Below, piece after piece: positions 24,173 through 35,857 of a DNA stretch of 64,000 bases; the first letter of the stretch is position 1; each line of letters starts with the position of its first letter. Made by a program: the position numbers and the translations under genes. Below the pieces are notes generated by a model that was given only the letters and a program-made list of their open reading frames with translations, was not told the DNA's origin and did no database searches. This DNA comes from Straminergon stramineum (lineage: Eukaryota; Streptophyta; Bryopsida; Hypnales; Calliergonaceae). The stretch is taken from contig OY987263.1 in the NCBI GenBank assembly GCA_963920665.1, positions 20,075,430-20,139,429 on the forward strand, given 5' to 3'.

Positions 24173-26246
24173 ACAGTTCGTTCCTGGAGCGGGAGCTAAA
24201 ATAAACAGATTGAATTGCGTTGGAGAATGCATACGGAATAGGAGGAGGTTGCAATACCGGTGTTCTTTTCAGTTCCCCTAGGGCCTCTGAAGCTAATTCT
24301 TGATTCTGATTTTGCATGTTGTGCTCCACAGGTGTCTGTCCATGCTTTGTTGATAAGTCACTATCCAACTTAATCTCTTCTGGACTGGATCTTGTCCTGC
24401 CAACAAACTTCACACTGTCCAGTTTAAGTGGAGTCTCATGTGCGTTACTCTCTAAAGGGGGAAAATACCCTTTACTAAAGCATGTCAACCAGGAGTCTAG
24501 AATTCAGAAGCATAGACCTCAAAGAAATTCAGGCACTGACTTCCAACTATCATTACCACGAGTCAAAATACTAGATATGATGGACCCTAAACAACGAACG
24601 CTTTGGAAACAAAGGAAAAGTCACACCAACTATGAAACGAACACTAGCTCAGGATTCCATCGCCAGAGAAGACACCAACAAGAGTAGTATATACCTGGGT
24701 ATATTGCTGTCGGTATCGAGTGCAGCAAATGTTAAAGCATTGTCCACGTAGCTATACTGCTCATGTGCATTCTCTAGATTTGGTCTGATTCCTCCATCAT
24801 CTAAGACAGTAAATCATGCCAAAAGATTAGTCTTGCATATAAAGCCTCAACTTCAAGTAACAGAGACTAAGATTACGATATGGATTTTCGATGTGAAGAT
24901 CCAGGCTACGCGACATTCCGCGATGCCAGTTACCACGTATTTTCACATAACCGTGGAAGGGAAAGTCGATCTTACAAGAAGCCAAAACAAGGCAACACAA
25001 GCCATATTTCTCCTAAACACCATTTTAAAATATGAAGCCAAAAGCAACTTCGTGGAAAGCACAATTAGAAGAGGGAAATAAGCGACATACATGAGAATGA
25101 TGGACCACGAAGAGCAGCTTCCAACATCGCCTTAAAATCCAGAGCAGCAGAGACTGCGGGCTCTAAGACACCTCCCTAAGTATCAGAGCATCCTGATGTC
25201 AACGTACGCTTTTATGGGAAAACTAAAGAAGAAAATTACAGATTCACCTCTTGCAACTTCTAGTGCATTTGGCTCTAAACCTGATGGCCTGATGTCTCGC
25301 TTTCTGTGGCAAACCATTCCCCTTCTAACCAGGTCCGTCCACCCACCATTTCTGCAGCCATTCTAGCTTCGTCTCTATCAGTGTCACTATCACTTTCAAC
25401 GGGTTCCGAGCTTGGAGCTCTTGCATTCACCTCCGGAAATTTAAAGTCTGTTAAATTGTTCATAAACTTAATTCAGACTTCAGGTTGACATAGAAACAAA
25501 ATAAGAAAAACAACTGCACGAGGTTACAACATTGGCTATAATAGTAAACATATCTCAATTCAAATGAATTCAATCTGTTCTAAATTTCCAGTTCGCAACA
25601 AAAGCTACAACAACTGCACGAGGTTACAACATTGGCTAAAATACTATAGGATCAATCACTCCGGGAAATTACACTTTCAATGAATAGAGCTCATAGTTCA
25701 TAGAGCTCGCAATCTGTTGAAATTATTTTCTAAAAGCACCTCGACATTACCAAGCTTCTGTCCCCAAGCGATGCACTTCTGCAGCGACCTCCTTCGTGCG
25801 CTCCTTCAAACGCTCAGGAAAATCCTCCAGACACTCCTGTAGCTATAGAAATTTTAAAAACGCATCAAGAAGCCCATGCCAATCCAACAAACCTTGAACC
25901 ATTTAAAGGAAGAGAAATCCAAGACTAAGCGCATGCAGTGATCTCCAGACTCCTGAAAAGATGATCAACCACACCGGCCACAACGTCTTCCGAGCACAAG
26001 TCAAACAAGGTAAAAAGAGGATTCAGTAGTAGGAGATGTTTTGAACCTAGATTTCCGAGCGAAGCGACCATCCGTCATGCGAGGCGTCAGAGAAACAGAG
26101 CGACGGGCCTCTTTGTCCATCTTGAATTTCACACAACCATGGACGCAATTCCCTCCTACAAATAATAACGACGGTGACCCGGACCTCAAGATCTGCTCTG
26201 TGAATGGTAAACCTAAGCCTTGCGCGCACCAGAATCCTGCAGACAC
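24162..26246 (-). CDS. Multi-exon gene, unknown function
   Basis: A phase-consistent chain of seven exons gives about 304 aa: 26246-26007, 25952-25893, 25842-25751, 25288-25248, 25153-25091, 24800-24695, 24474-24162. Visible features: a basic N-terminal exon (a second candidate start, MDKEARRS, lies at 26120); a short exon ESGDHCMRLVLDFSSFKWFK; a charged, probably helical exon LQECLEDFPERLKERTKEVA; then VSAALDFKAMLEAALRGPSF; and a polar, Pro-rich C-terminal exon. I do not recognise the family. The second intron-sized gap is short (54 bp between exons 1 and 2). The region 25447-25289 has a coding-like acidic frame that does not fit the flanking phases, so the fourth exon may be longer or alternative. 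The last residues ELFNP and the stop fall inside a transposon terminus. A telo-box lies ~85 bp upstream of the first ATG. Confidence 0.6.
25511..25643. repeat. 33-bp direct duplication 100 bp apart
   Basis: CAACTGCACGAGGTTACAAC plus 13 further bases occurs at 25511-25543 and 25611-25643, inside a probable intron. Confidence 0.8.
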
Positions 26247-26328
26247 GCAGGTTCACTCAAAGCTTTCCAAATGATCCATAAACAACGCGCAACAGCAGGC
26301 GCACATGTGTAGTAATGAGAACCCTGCG

Positions 26329-26338
26329 TTTAGGGTTT
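26329..26338 (-). promoter_or_regulatory. Telo-box upstream of the unknown gene
   Basis: AAACCCTAAA on the minus strand, about 85 bp before the first candidate ATG. In plants such boxes are common near the 5' ends of housekeeping genes. Confidence 0.5.
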
Positions 26339-26984
26339 GGGGAGCCTCAGCACCGAAAACCCGAAGGTCAATGACGAAACCCCCCTACCACTTGGGCCCG
26401 TCACTCCGGAGGCTTATTACATGGCCAAAAGTGGCCGCTTCCATTCGCACAAGAATTGACATAAATCAAGCAAGAAGCTTCTAGGAAAGGAAGGGAAGGA
26501 AGGAAAGTAACAAAATGAATCAATAGTAAGAAATAGTAAGAAGAAATTGGACCATGTGTATGTGAATGATCCAAGCATATTTTGGAAGTTACTCCAATGA
26601 AATACGGAGTATTAGTTTCCATAATGGAATTTCTCTTGTTAGTTTAGATATCTATGTGTTGATTAAACTTAGTAGTAAATCCTAGGGACCATATCATGAG
26701 CACGTGTATTCTTGAGATAGAATCATGTGAATGAATTGACTCTTTTTCTGATAAGTAATTAAAGGGAGTCATAGTTGCAAGAGGCCACATACATTTTTCC
26801 TCTGCCTCGATGAATCTCTATATGTGGCACTCCCTCCCTATTCTTGGTCACTAATTTGTTTACAAAACTATACTTGAGCTTTTGGTTAAGTAAGTCCTCC
26901 TTGAACTTAGAGAAGCCCTAAGAAGCGGTTTCTCTGCCTGTTGTCCTTGAAAAAGAAAGATAAAGAATCCCCAAGTAGATTCAA

Positions 26985-27240
26985 TGGTTGGACGGTGTAA
27001 TTGAATAATCTATTCCTTTAAAGATCCCACAATTGATTCTAAAAGGACATAACAAGTGACTTAAAGAGTCTATTTTCTAAAGTTGTCACATTTGATTCTA
27101 AAAGGACAAAACGGGAGACCTAAAGAGTCTATTCTCTGAAGTTGCCACATTTGATTCTAAAAGGATAGAACGAGTGACTTGAAAAGTCTATTCTTTGAAG
27201 ATGCCACATTTGATTCTAAAAGGACAGAAGGAGTGGCTTT
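26985..27240. repeat. 59-bp tandem repeat, about four copies
   Basis: Successive units start GATTCTAAAAGGACA and end with GCCACATTT; unit length is 59 bp, with few differences between the middle copies. The first unit is partial. No coding potential. Confidence 0.85.
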
Positions 27241-29088
27241 AAATTTATTTGGAAAGAAAATAACAAATGACTTTGAAAATACATAATTTTGCAAAAATAT
27301 TAAAGAGGAATAGAAATAGATCCTACACAAACTGCGGAGAAATCACACTATCAAATACAACTTACCCAGTATCCTTCACTTACCATCGATTTTGCAAGCA
27401 TGAATTATAGATTAGGGAGCAAGAAGTGGAGAAAAACAAGCAAAGAGAAATTTTCCAATGAATTTTTGTTGTTGTTGAGAAGTGACCACTTTCATTATGA
27501 ACTTGGAATATGTGAGGAAATTTTTAAATTGCAGTAGAAAACTATATCTATAACCATATAATTTATTTTTCCTAAGATTGTAGACAAGAAAGTAGTTAAG
27601 AGATTTTAATACAATAACTTAAACCTAATATTTTTGAAATTTTATATGGCAATCATCTTAACCATTCAATTAGCAAATAGAAATGAGATTTTAAGGAAAC
27701 ATTACATACATCAAAAAAAACAAATAGTGGTAGATTTCCTTCATAGAAATGGACAAAAAGAATTGAAAATATTGTATGTGTTTTTATTTGTGTAAGAATT
27801 TTTGTCATGATATATTGGTATAATTGTTTTTTGGTAAAGAAGGTGCATTTAACTCTATGTATTAAAGCACTCAACTACACAAAGTGCACAAAATCACAGA
27901 AGGCATTAATCAAATAGTGACTCTTTTTGCCTCACTACTGACAATGAAAAATCATAAAACATGAGGTACAAAATAGATAATCACCAGTTATAGGAAGACG
28001 GAATTAGATTATTACTATGAACTAATTTGTGGACTCAACATCCCATTTTTTAAAAGACAATCCAAAATATCAAACTTCACATATGTCTTGTCTTGTCTTG
28101 TCTAAAGCCTTTATGACATTTTTTTGAAGTAGTGAGAAGAGCATTCCCTAAATGATCTCATTGTAAATATGTATAATTTTTTGAGAATAGTATTTAAACT
28201 AAACTTGATATGTTCATGTTTAGATTGTTTTTAATGTTCCTTATCTAAAGATGCTCTCCTAATGAACATTAGGAGAAAAAAAATTTTAGAGCCATATTTA
28301 CATATCATTTTATCTTCATTTAAGCTTTGAATAGTCATGTACACCAACGAGAACCACCACAAGTTTCCAAAAGTGACCAATGAAAATTGAAGAGTTTTTG
28401 ACTCACAATTTGGTTGGTAAATTTCTTTAAATTAAAATGGTTGAATATTATTGTTGAACATATTTAAAACCCTAAACCCTCAATCCAACCCTAATTCAAT
28501 GCTCTAGCCCCAATTAATGTAAAGTAGTGAGGCCCAATTCTAGGGCCTAATTTTTGATCAATAGTGCTCTTGGATTCTTTTAATGCTCAATTTCAAAAAA
28601 TGTAAAACAGATACCTTTTCCTTTCTTTTCCTATTTTTTCTATTTCAAAAATAGAAGGGAGTGTTTTTGGAACATTTTAATTTCTCTTTCTTTTTACTTT
28701 TCTATTCCTTGAGTGCACAACAAACCTTCACTTCATTATTTAGCTAAGTACACTAAATAGTGAAATTAGATTGCCTTAACAATCAAATTGCCTTATTCCA
28801 AGAAAGTTCCATTACAAGCCATCAAAGTCAACAAATATTTCAATCTACAAATATTTCCATTTGTCCACGAGGGTGGAGGTTCATGAGTCCCATTACAACA
28901 ATTCCTAATTCAAAAAGTAGTGCATTCTTACACAAGAACAATAAATAATTCTATAGTGTCTAATGTTGTGAAATTAGTGTAAGGCAAACTAATTGCACTA
29001 TTTTCGACTCCGTATAAGTTCTCCATTGGGAACTACCCCGGGCCCCCCCCCCAGTCTTAGTATTGTTGCACTATTGTTACAATGGTTA
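27241..29088. other. AT-rich intergenic DNA
   Basis: No gene seen. CTTGT repeats occur at 28087-28101 and an interstitial telomere-like ACCCTAAACCCT near 28471. Confidence 0.4.
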
Positions 29089-29234
29089 CACAATCCAATA
29101 TTGAAAGTGTGTTGTAGTAAAACATCAATATTGCTACAATATAGTTTGTAGTAGGAACAATGCTTCCCATTGAAACTATATTGTTATAGTACTACTTTTG
29201 TACATTAACAATATACTTTCAATATTGGACTGTG
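29089..29234. mobile_element. MITE, 146 bp
   Basis: CACAATCCAATATTGAAAGT at the left and ACTTTCAATATTGGACTGTG at the right are near-perfect inverted termini. Internally, AATATTG/CAATATT pairs extend the fold-back. It sits exactly at the inner boundary of the TTAA element that follows. Confidence 0.65.
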
Positions 29235-29763
29235 AAGTCTAGTTTTAGAATCAAAAATCTAATCTTAAAAATAAATGATTATGATTTTTCTATTGAAGAT
29301 TTTGTGCAAGGATACCCAGTGCAATCTTGACTTCCCATAGTGTTGTAGGCTCTTGGAAATGAGCCTCAAATACACTAGATCTTAGAGGCAAAATCACATT
29401 AGAAATTCATTTAAAAAAATTGTAGAATAGATTTTGAAAACCGTAAATTGATTGGGGTTGTGCATCCTTGGTCCTATAACCTCATATTTTTTTAGTGACC
29501 AATTTTTTAGAGTTGACATGCAAAAAGTGAATTGAAAAATTTTCATAGTTTTTACACCCTCATGATCAAACATTATAATCTTTCAATCTATAAGTGATAT
29601 TGTTATGTTTTCTTTTCCTATGTGATCTCTACCATGTCTAGTTTGAATTTGTATGGTTACAATTCAAAAGAAATTGGTACAACTTATGAAAATGTTGACT
29701 TTTTGTTCAATTTAGAGCAAATTTTAAGAAGCTCCAAACAGGCCTTGGGCATTTAGGGGTTAA
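29235..29763. mobile_element. TTAA-type element, truncated (~525 bp)
   Basis: Right end GGCCTTGGGCATTTAGGGGTTAA spans 29741-29763. The body is the inverse of 12769-13294. The left terminus is missing where the 146-bp MITE abuts. Confidence 0.6.
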
Positions 29764-30419
29764 TACAATATTGTTTCAATGGGGGGTTACTTTCGTCGTA
29801 GTACTGCCTTTCATCCTTCCCTGATGGACGACATTCATCCCCTCTCCCACTATTCGTCAACGTCGCCAACTACAACGACCTTTTCCGACGGAACCTTTGG
29901 AATTGTCGGAACTGGTTTGGACTTTGAAGGAGTGGGATGGACGGAGATGGCGGATGGCGGGAATCCCGGCCCTCACCGTCCTTCTTTCCGTCCGTCCTGG
30001 TTTCGTTGTTCCAGTATTTCCTAAACTCGGGTCTCGGGTTGGGAAGGTTCCTGGAGGGGGCCCCATTGATTGGTCTTGTGAATTAAGTGAGACTACTGTG
30101 GGAGTGGTTCACCGTGGCTGCCGCCGGCATGTGGGAGTCCAGCAGCAAGTTAGTCAGCAAAGAACCAGTCAGGCACGGGAAACTTGTGGACGGACTTTTA
30201 GTCCGTCAGTCAGTCAGTCAGTCTGCGGCTGCAGTAACTTAGTGCAAGGTAAGAAGAAGGCAAGGTAAGAAGAAGGTAGAATGTCATTGTTGTTGGAGGA
30301 GTTCGTTATAGGGATTCGGTTAGTCCCTGGAGCACAGTATAACTTCTTTTGGGGGCATAAAAGATTTCTTTCCCTCTTATTGGGCCGGGGTGGATTGACC
30401 CCCTCGCTCATAACATTTC

Positions 30420-30649
30420 GTAACCCTTAAAGGACATATTGGTGACTCTGGAAATCCTCCCTTTTGGAATCGTGTGACATCATCTACTTTATAAAATCCA
30501 AAAATATTTATTGGAAGTCATACTACTATGTAAGACCTACGCTTCTCTCACAAAATTCAAAGGATGAATAGTCATAATTCTGTCCTACATAGAGAGATTC
30601 TTTGTCATCCATCGGTCACAAAATGTCTGTGTCAATGTTTAAGGGTTAA
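30420..30649. mobile_element. TTAA-type MITE, 230-bp class
   Basis: Ends GTAACCCTTAAAGG and TTTAAGGGTTAA. In inverse orientation it shares the GGATGAATAGTCATAATTCT and TGTCCTACA landmarks with the copies at 60088, 60493 and 61248. Confidence 0.65.
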
Positions 30650-32042
30650 CCAAGCTTGGGGGGTCCATTTTGCTTCTGCAGAAAGCATGATCCCCTTAGC
30701 TGTGAAGGTTCTTGAAATGGGTTGATAAAGTGTTTAAAGTTTCCAAACTCATCTCCAGCACTGACACGCAGCAAACAAACACTTTTGCCAAGCCAATGAC
30801 CTCCTTGTTGTTATAACTTAATTTCCCCCAAGATATCTAGGGAGAACTATACCTCCACTTAGGGGGGGTCGTAGCACATGATAAGTAAATTCCCTATTAT
30901 GCTCACAAAAATCACTCTAGAGCATAACGAAGTGACTTTAAAGATCGAACCCACCAAATTCTGTGAAGTATTTACTTGATTTGGGCGAGTAAGCGCTCTC
31001 AACCTCTAAAACTTCCTTTCTGGTCCTAGATCTAAAACCGGAAACAACCAACCACCAAGAGGATTAGGACCGGATTACTTCCCATCCAATCTTTTAATCC
31101 TCCGATTAACCCAATTCTTCCAATCTCCAGGACCTTAACAATTCCGGTCTTGGTACTGCTCCGAACCAATCCGCTCCGGCTGGTTCCTGTATCTCCTCAA
31201 TACTCTTCCGGTTTAGTTTTGCCTCTGTTGGACCATCGAAGGGTTCGCTGCTTAGGTTTCTAAGTGGTAGGCCCACCACTCCTTTTGCGGATTATAGTAG
31301 TTGAAGACCCACTGTTCTCTCCCTTCCTCTCCTAACTAACTCGAATCCGGTTGGATCCCTCACAGCAATCCGGACAGCAATCCGGAATGTAGGTCACACA
31401 GAGATCCCCCGTACGATCCGTTCTTACTACAATGACCTCAATGCCAACTCCTACTCGTGTGAAGCTAGGTGGTTACAAGTGTACTCGTCCGTTCCAACAA
31501 TAACTAGGATCATTCCATTTACCGACTAAGGTGGTGAGACCTCTTAGAAGGTCGGACACTCAATTGGACTACTCGTCCAGGAGTTCTAGCGCGACTAAGG
31601 ATACCCTCCCTATCCGCCTAGCCTAACAGCGGCTATCTCACCCAGAACTTCAAAACCCTAGATCTTGCTGAGGCACTGAAATACACTCCCAACACTTACA
31701 CAACCTGCACACACACTAAGGATTGGAAACTATCGCACTAAGGGGAGAAATCTAATCACAACTCTGCCTTACGCCTTCCTAACTCCGCCTCATGCAAACC
31801 TGCCAAGCTTGGGAGACACACACAACAATAGAGCGCATACAAAGGTACAACAGAAATTGCAAAAAGAAGACTCCCAACGTCCCTTGCAGGCGCTGACTAT
31901 ATACATTTCAAAAAGTTACAAATAGGTAGGAAAACTCACGAAAGTTCCGCCGCCATCTCGGTCGGACTTTCCGGTCCTACCTACTCCCAACTGGATCGGA
32001 ACAATTTCCGTATCTGTTCCTACTCTACCTACTCTGTACATC
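30650..32042. other. Flank of the gag-like frame, rich in TCCGG
   Basis: Base composition changes here: CCGGA/TCCGG pentamers are frequent, as in the neighbouring gag-like frame. It probably belongs to the same retroelement. No clear LTR pair or primer-binding site was found by eye. Confidence 0.35.
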
Positions 32043-33701
32043 CTAAGCCCCTAATTGCGATCCAATGGTCGCGCTGTCCGCTCCCGGGTCCATCTTCTCG
32101 AAAACCTCGTTTAGGTTCTGACTCCTCTCTACCTCCTGAGGTCGAGGAACCGGATTGACTTCTGTGGACGCGGGTGGTGAGTCCAAGTCGATGGCGGTTC
32201 CAGGCGTGCCGGCCTGGGTCGTTCTCTTAGACTTGGGGGTCGTATCCTTCCCCTCTCCTGCTGTCACTTCCGAGAACGAATCCGGGAGAGAGATATCCAA
32301 GAGTCGAATACCGCGAGAGCAAGTTGCTCCCGACAGAATCCGGGTACTCTCCTCCATCCGGTCCGCTGCCTTCCGTGCCTCCTTCATTGCCGCTTCTACC
32401 TGTTCGGCAAAGTCATTGAGAATCCTTACCATCCGGGAACCGGATAGCTTCTTCTCTTCGTGCACCCGCTCGTCAAACAACTTGGCCTTGGTGAGGGCCG
32501 TTCCGGTCTCCCCGAACGTGGCCTTCACTTGCTCCATCATCTACCAAGCATCCTCTGCAATAGATTTGGTGGCTGCAAAGTTCTCCTTGTGCACCAGGAT
32601 CTCCGTCTTCATCCGATCCACCTCCTCTTGTAGCCGGCGGATCTCTGCTTCCTGCTTCCAAGCCTCGACCGGATTAGAGATACAACCCGCCACCTTTTCC
32701 GGTAGCTCCCGGTCGGGTGCTGCTCTCACCAACTGCCCGATCGCTATGACTATCCTTCTCTTGCGTTCCCAATCCATCCGGATGTCACAGAGGACCTTCA
32801 CCAGGGGTTGGAACGGGTCCTCAGGATCTACTGCCTTTTCCTCTTCCGGTTTCCCTTCCGGAGCTGGAGTGTTGGGCCTAGGTGGCGTCCCTCGTTTGTT
32901 CGGGGAGGTAGTCTTGTGACGCTTGACCAGCGGTACTGGCGCCTCCTCGTCTTTCGACTCCGAATCCTCTCCCGATTCAGAACCGGATTCGCTCTCCCGA
33001 TCCGATTCTGATTCTCCATATCTCAGCACTACTTGCTGATTCTTCCACACCTCGTCCTCTCTGTCATTCAGAAGTTGATGGGATTGATAGAAGTGCATTA
33101 AGTAGGGGCTTACTGGGGTTGCCCTACTCTTTCCGACTCTACTAATTAACTGGAGCACCAGATCGGAAATGATCCGGGTTCAGTCAACTTTCCGGTCCCC
33201 TCTCAAAGCCCTGAAAATGGTGTTCGCAAGGGTAATGGTTACCCTTGTCGGCTTTTCCGGATGGAGGATCAGAATGAGGAACTGTAGGAGTCGGCGGTTC
33301 CGTTCATCCTTACAGTCCTCTATGGCGTATCCGTCCTTCGGGTTTACCGCACCCTCGAACTTGCCTCGGATGAAGTTGTCCTTTCGGCTGGCCATTCCAA
33401 ATCCTCCTGGCCGGAAGTTGTAAACTGACCTCCAGACCTCTTCCGTCCAGAGAGGCGGAACTGCTCTCAGCGTATTATCCCACTCATTGGACACTTTCCC
33501 CGAGAGTTCCCGAACGAAAACCTCCTCATTGAACCCCCAGGGCTTGGTTGCAAACCCTATACAACCTATGGAGTTCAAGTCATCCATGAGTTCCGCTCGG
33601 GTATCCTCTAACAGAGGGATAACCGGAACTACTTTTCGGAGTTTGACATCTACTGCTAACGACGAACTAGCATGACCTCTAGTTCTCTTGAGCTGCGGCA
33701 T
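32043..33701 (-). pseudogene. Gag-like retroelement reading frame with two in-frame stops
   Basis: Three consecutive ORFs (33701-33180, 33158-32541, 32540-32043) are in the same reading frame, so this is one frame of about 553 codons broken by TGA at 33180-33182 and TAG at 32541-32543. The first part has a folded, aromatic-rich domain (for example PLWTEEVWRSVYNFRPGGFG). The middle is a Ser/Glu/Asp/Arg tract (ESESDRESESGSESGEDSES) followed by a long coiled coil. The C-terminal third is a Lys/Glu-rich helix and a Pro/Thr tail. This layout fits a plant retrotransposon gag or a related transposon-encoded protein; no protease, RT or integrase is seen next to it. Both stops could come from C-to-T change (CGA to TGA, CAG to TAG), as expected after cytosine methylation. 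Confidence 0.55.
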
Positions 33702-34617
33702 GGTCGCGGACGAGCTGCTCGAAACCCTTTCCGATTCTACCTTACTGTCGCTTTCCTAGCCACACGTCCCGTTCCTTTTCTTCTCTCTCCGATCTCAACC
33801 GGAAACCAAACTTACACTGTAGCGGACACTACAATACTCGTGAAAACACTGGAAACAGCGACCGACACGGAATGATGAAACTGACAGACACGAGGAGCTT
33901 GAAAGCGCTGGAAAATGAAAAAATGAAAAGAGGTGCGACCGGCTAGGCCAGCCCATTTATACTAGCTGGACCCCATTGCCACCTCAACACGACCTAATCC
34001 GGATCTGGTTCTTGTATGGTATCCGGTCCATCACCTATCCGGTCAAACATCCGCTCCTATCCGTTTACTCTCTAGAAACTGGATTGAGTAGATCTTCCCA
34101 CTATCTTGTTTTCCACTTCTATTTCCGCTCCTTATGGTTTCTTAACCAAATTCAGATACCCTTATCTAGCTATCCGGTTAGTATTACTAAGTAAAACCAA
34201 AAAAATTAGAATTTCATGCTGCCACAGGGGGGAGAGAACTTTGTTGGTAAGTTAAGTTATGCAGTTGGTCCCTAAGGGAAAACCCTGAAATTTTTTATTT
34301 GTCAAGCATAATAAAATTTGAAAATTTTGAATTCATATTTGCAATCAGGTGCCCCAAATTAGCTAAGTGAGGTATTGAAGATAAATTAAAGAAGCACAAA
34401 ATAGGGGGTCCTTTTTTTTACATGCACCCTTGGAATGATTTGGGGGGGGGGGGGGATGAGCAAGGGGGCCTATCCACCCCAGCCCTACCGTGTGGCATTG
34501 ACTTTGATTTTTGGAAGCAAGATGTGCTAAAACCGTTTCACGAAGTGGGCCATATGGGGTGAATTTTGTGTTCTATAGAAAAAAAGCCCCGAATTTTGTG
34601 TCATGTTAATACTATAA
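33702..34617. other. Leader side of the gag-like frame and AT-rich DNA
   Basis: Upstream flank of the gag-like frame with TCCGG-rich sequence to about 34.19 kb, then AT-rich DNA with a G14 run at 34442-34455. A purine-rich GGGGGGAGAGAAC lies at 34226-34238. No gene seen. Confidence 0.35.
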
Positions 34618-35396
34618 AACACCACTTGATCCAACCACTCAATAGAAGAACAACAACTTAATAATGTATCTATACAAATTGGGATGATAATTGTCATCCA
34701 AGCAATAAAGAAATGAGAAAGAATGGAAACTTGAGAGTTTTAATCTATTCATCATTTAGAAATTGGATGTCGGGGCACTAGGGGTTAATCCCTAAACATC
34801 CAAAGTCATCTCCAAAATTGATGATTCAAGAAAAATCATTATAAAGTACTATTTGGAAGTATATTTTGGAATTGATATACAAATTAAAGTTTTAGATTTT
34901 GGGTTGTAGATCCCATTTGCATGTGTAGATTCACTAATGCTATCACCACCATTTTTTTTTTATAAATTTTGAAAGGAAAATTTCAAAATTATTTCAAAAT
35001 TCAATCACAAGCAAAAGATCATCATTTTTTGAGTAAAATTTGTTGAAACGGATTTGCAATGAGGTTCTCTTGACACAATGGTGATTTTTTGAAATTTTTG
35101 TGTTTTTTGATAAAATCTTTGACCTCATTTTTGCAAATCTAGTTCTGAACTAGAATCAATGCAAATTTTGGCTTGGTCAACCACTTGACATACTTCCACA
35201 TTTGTAATTTCAGAAAAATATTAACATGTACTCCAGTAACACCAAATCCAACCACTAGATAGGAGAATCACTTGATAAAGTATCTCCACAAATTAGGATG
35301 ACTTTCATCCAAGCAATAACTAAATGAGCAACTAGAAACTGGAGTTTCAATCTCTTCGTCGTCCAGAAATTGGGCGTCTGGGGCGCTAGGGGTTAA
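34618..35396. mobile_element. TTAA-type element with ~160-bp direct repeat of its tail
   Basis: A block ending CACTAGGGGTTAA occurs at 34618-34788 and again at 35237-35396. Between them the second unit runs from TTAATCCCTAAACATCC (34785) to CGCTAGGGGTTAA (35396), about 612 bp. So two members of one subtype lie head to tail and share a TTAA. Direct repeats of this size could be mistaken for short LTRs, but both end in the TTAA-element terminus. Confidence 0.6.
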
Positions 35397-35510
35397 CCAA
35401 CACAAAATAAATGTGCAAGTTTGAGATGACACAAGTTCCTAGAGTGTTGTACACAAAGGCTCAAAGTTCCCCTGAATGGTGGATGGAACTTCTCTGACTC
35501 TCTCCCCTGC

Positions 35511-35535
35511 TGTACTGTACTGTACTGTACTGTAC
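35511..35535. repeat. (TGTAC)5 microsatellite
   Basis: Five perfect TGTAC units. Confidence 0.95.
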
Positions 35536-35857
35536 GGGGAATGGACACTTCACTTTGATATTGATATGCAAAAACAGACATAAATTAAACACAGAAGTAG
35601 TGTAACTTACAACACACAATTCTCAACATGGGCAGTTGCAAGGCAAGTGAACGTAAGACAGACAGAGACAGAGACAAAAAAAAGTGTATCAGATGCTTCT
35701 GGAATGCATAAGTTAAGCTGCATAGACTTTTGTGCAAAATGTGGAAAGTCTGAAGCTCGCACAGATTGCAGATTGAAAAGGGCAACTGAAGAATGGGAGC
35801 TTCTTGAACTGTCTAAGAGAAACGTACTGGCAATTGCCAGCCTAGCTGGGCAGCGCA

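Noticed and set aside
28469..28495. Interstitial telomere from CCCTAAACCCT
   Set aside because: Only about two units with mismatches; the TTAACCCCTAAA termini elsewhere are likewise not telomeric because they have four C and occur singly.
32155..32919. 254-codon plus-strand ORF
   Set aside because: Antisense shadow of the gag-like frame; its Ser/Leu-rich composition is what the complement of a Lys/Glu-rich coiled coil gives.
34442..34455. G14 run as a functional element
   Set aside because: A mononucleotide run with no supporting context; could also be a sequencing or assembly weak point.
35237..35396. LTR of a small retrotransposon (direct repeat with 34618-34788)
   Set aside because: No TG...CA ends or primer site; both copies end in the TTAA-element terminus, which explains the duplication better.
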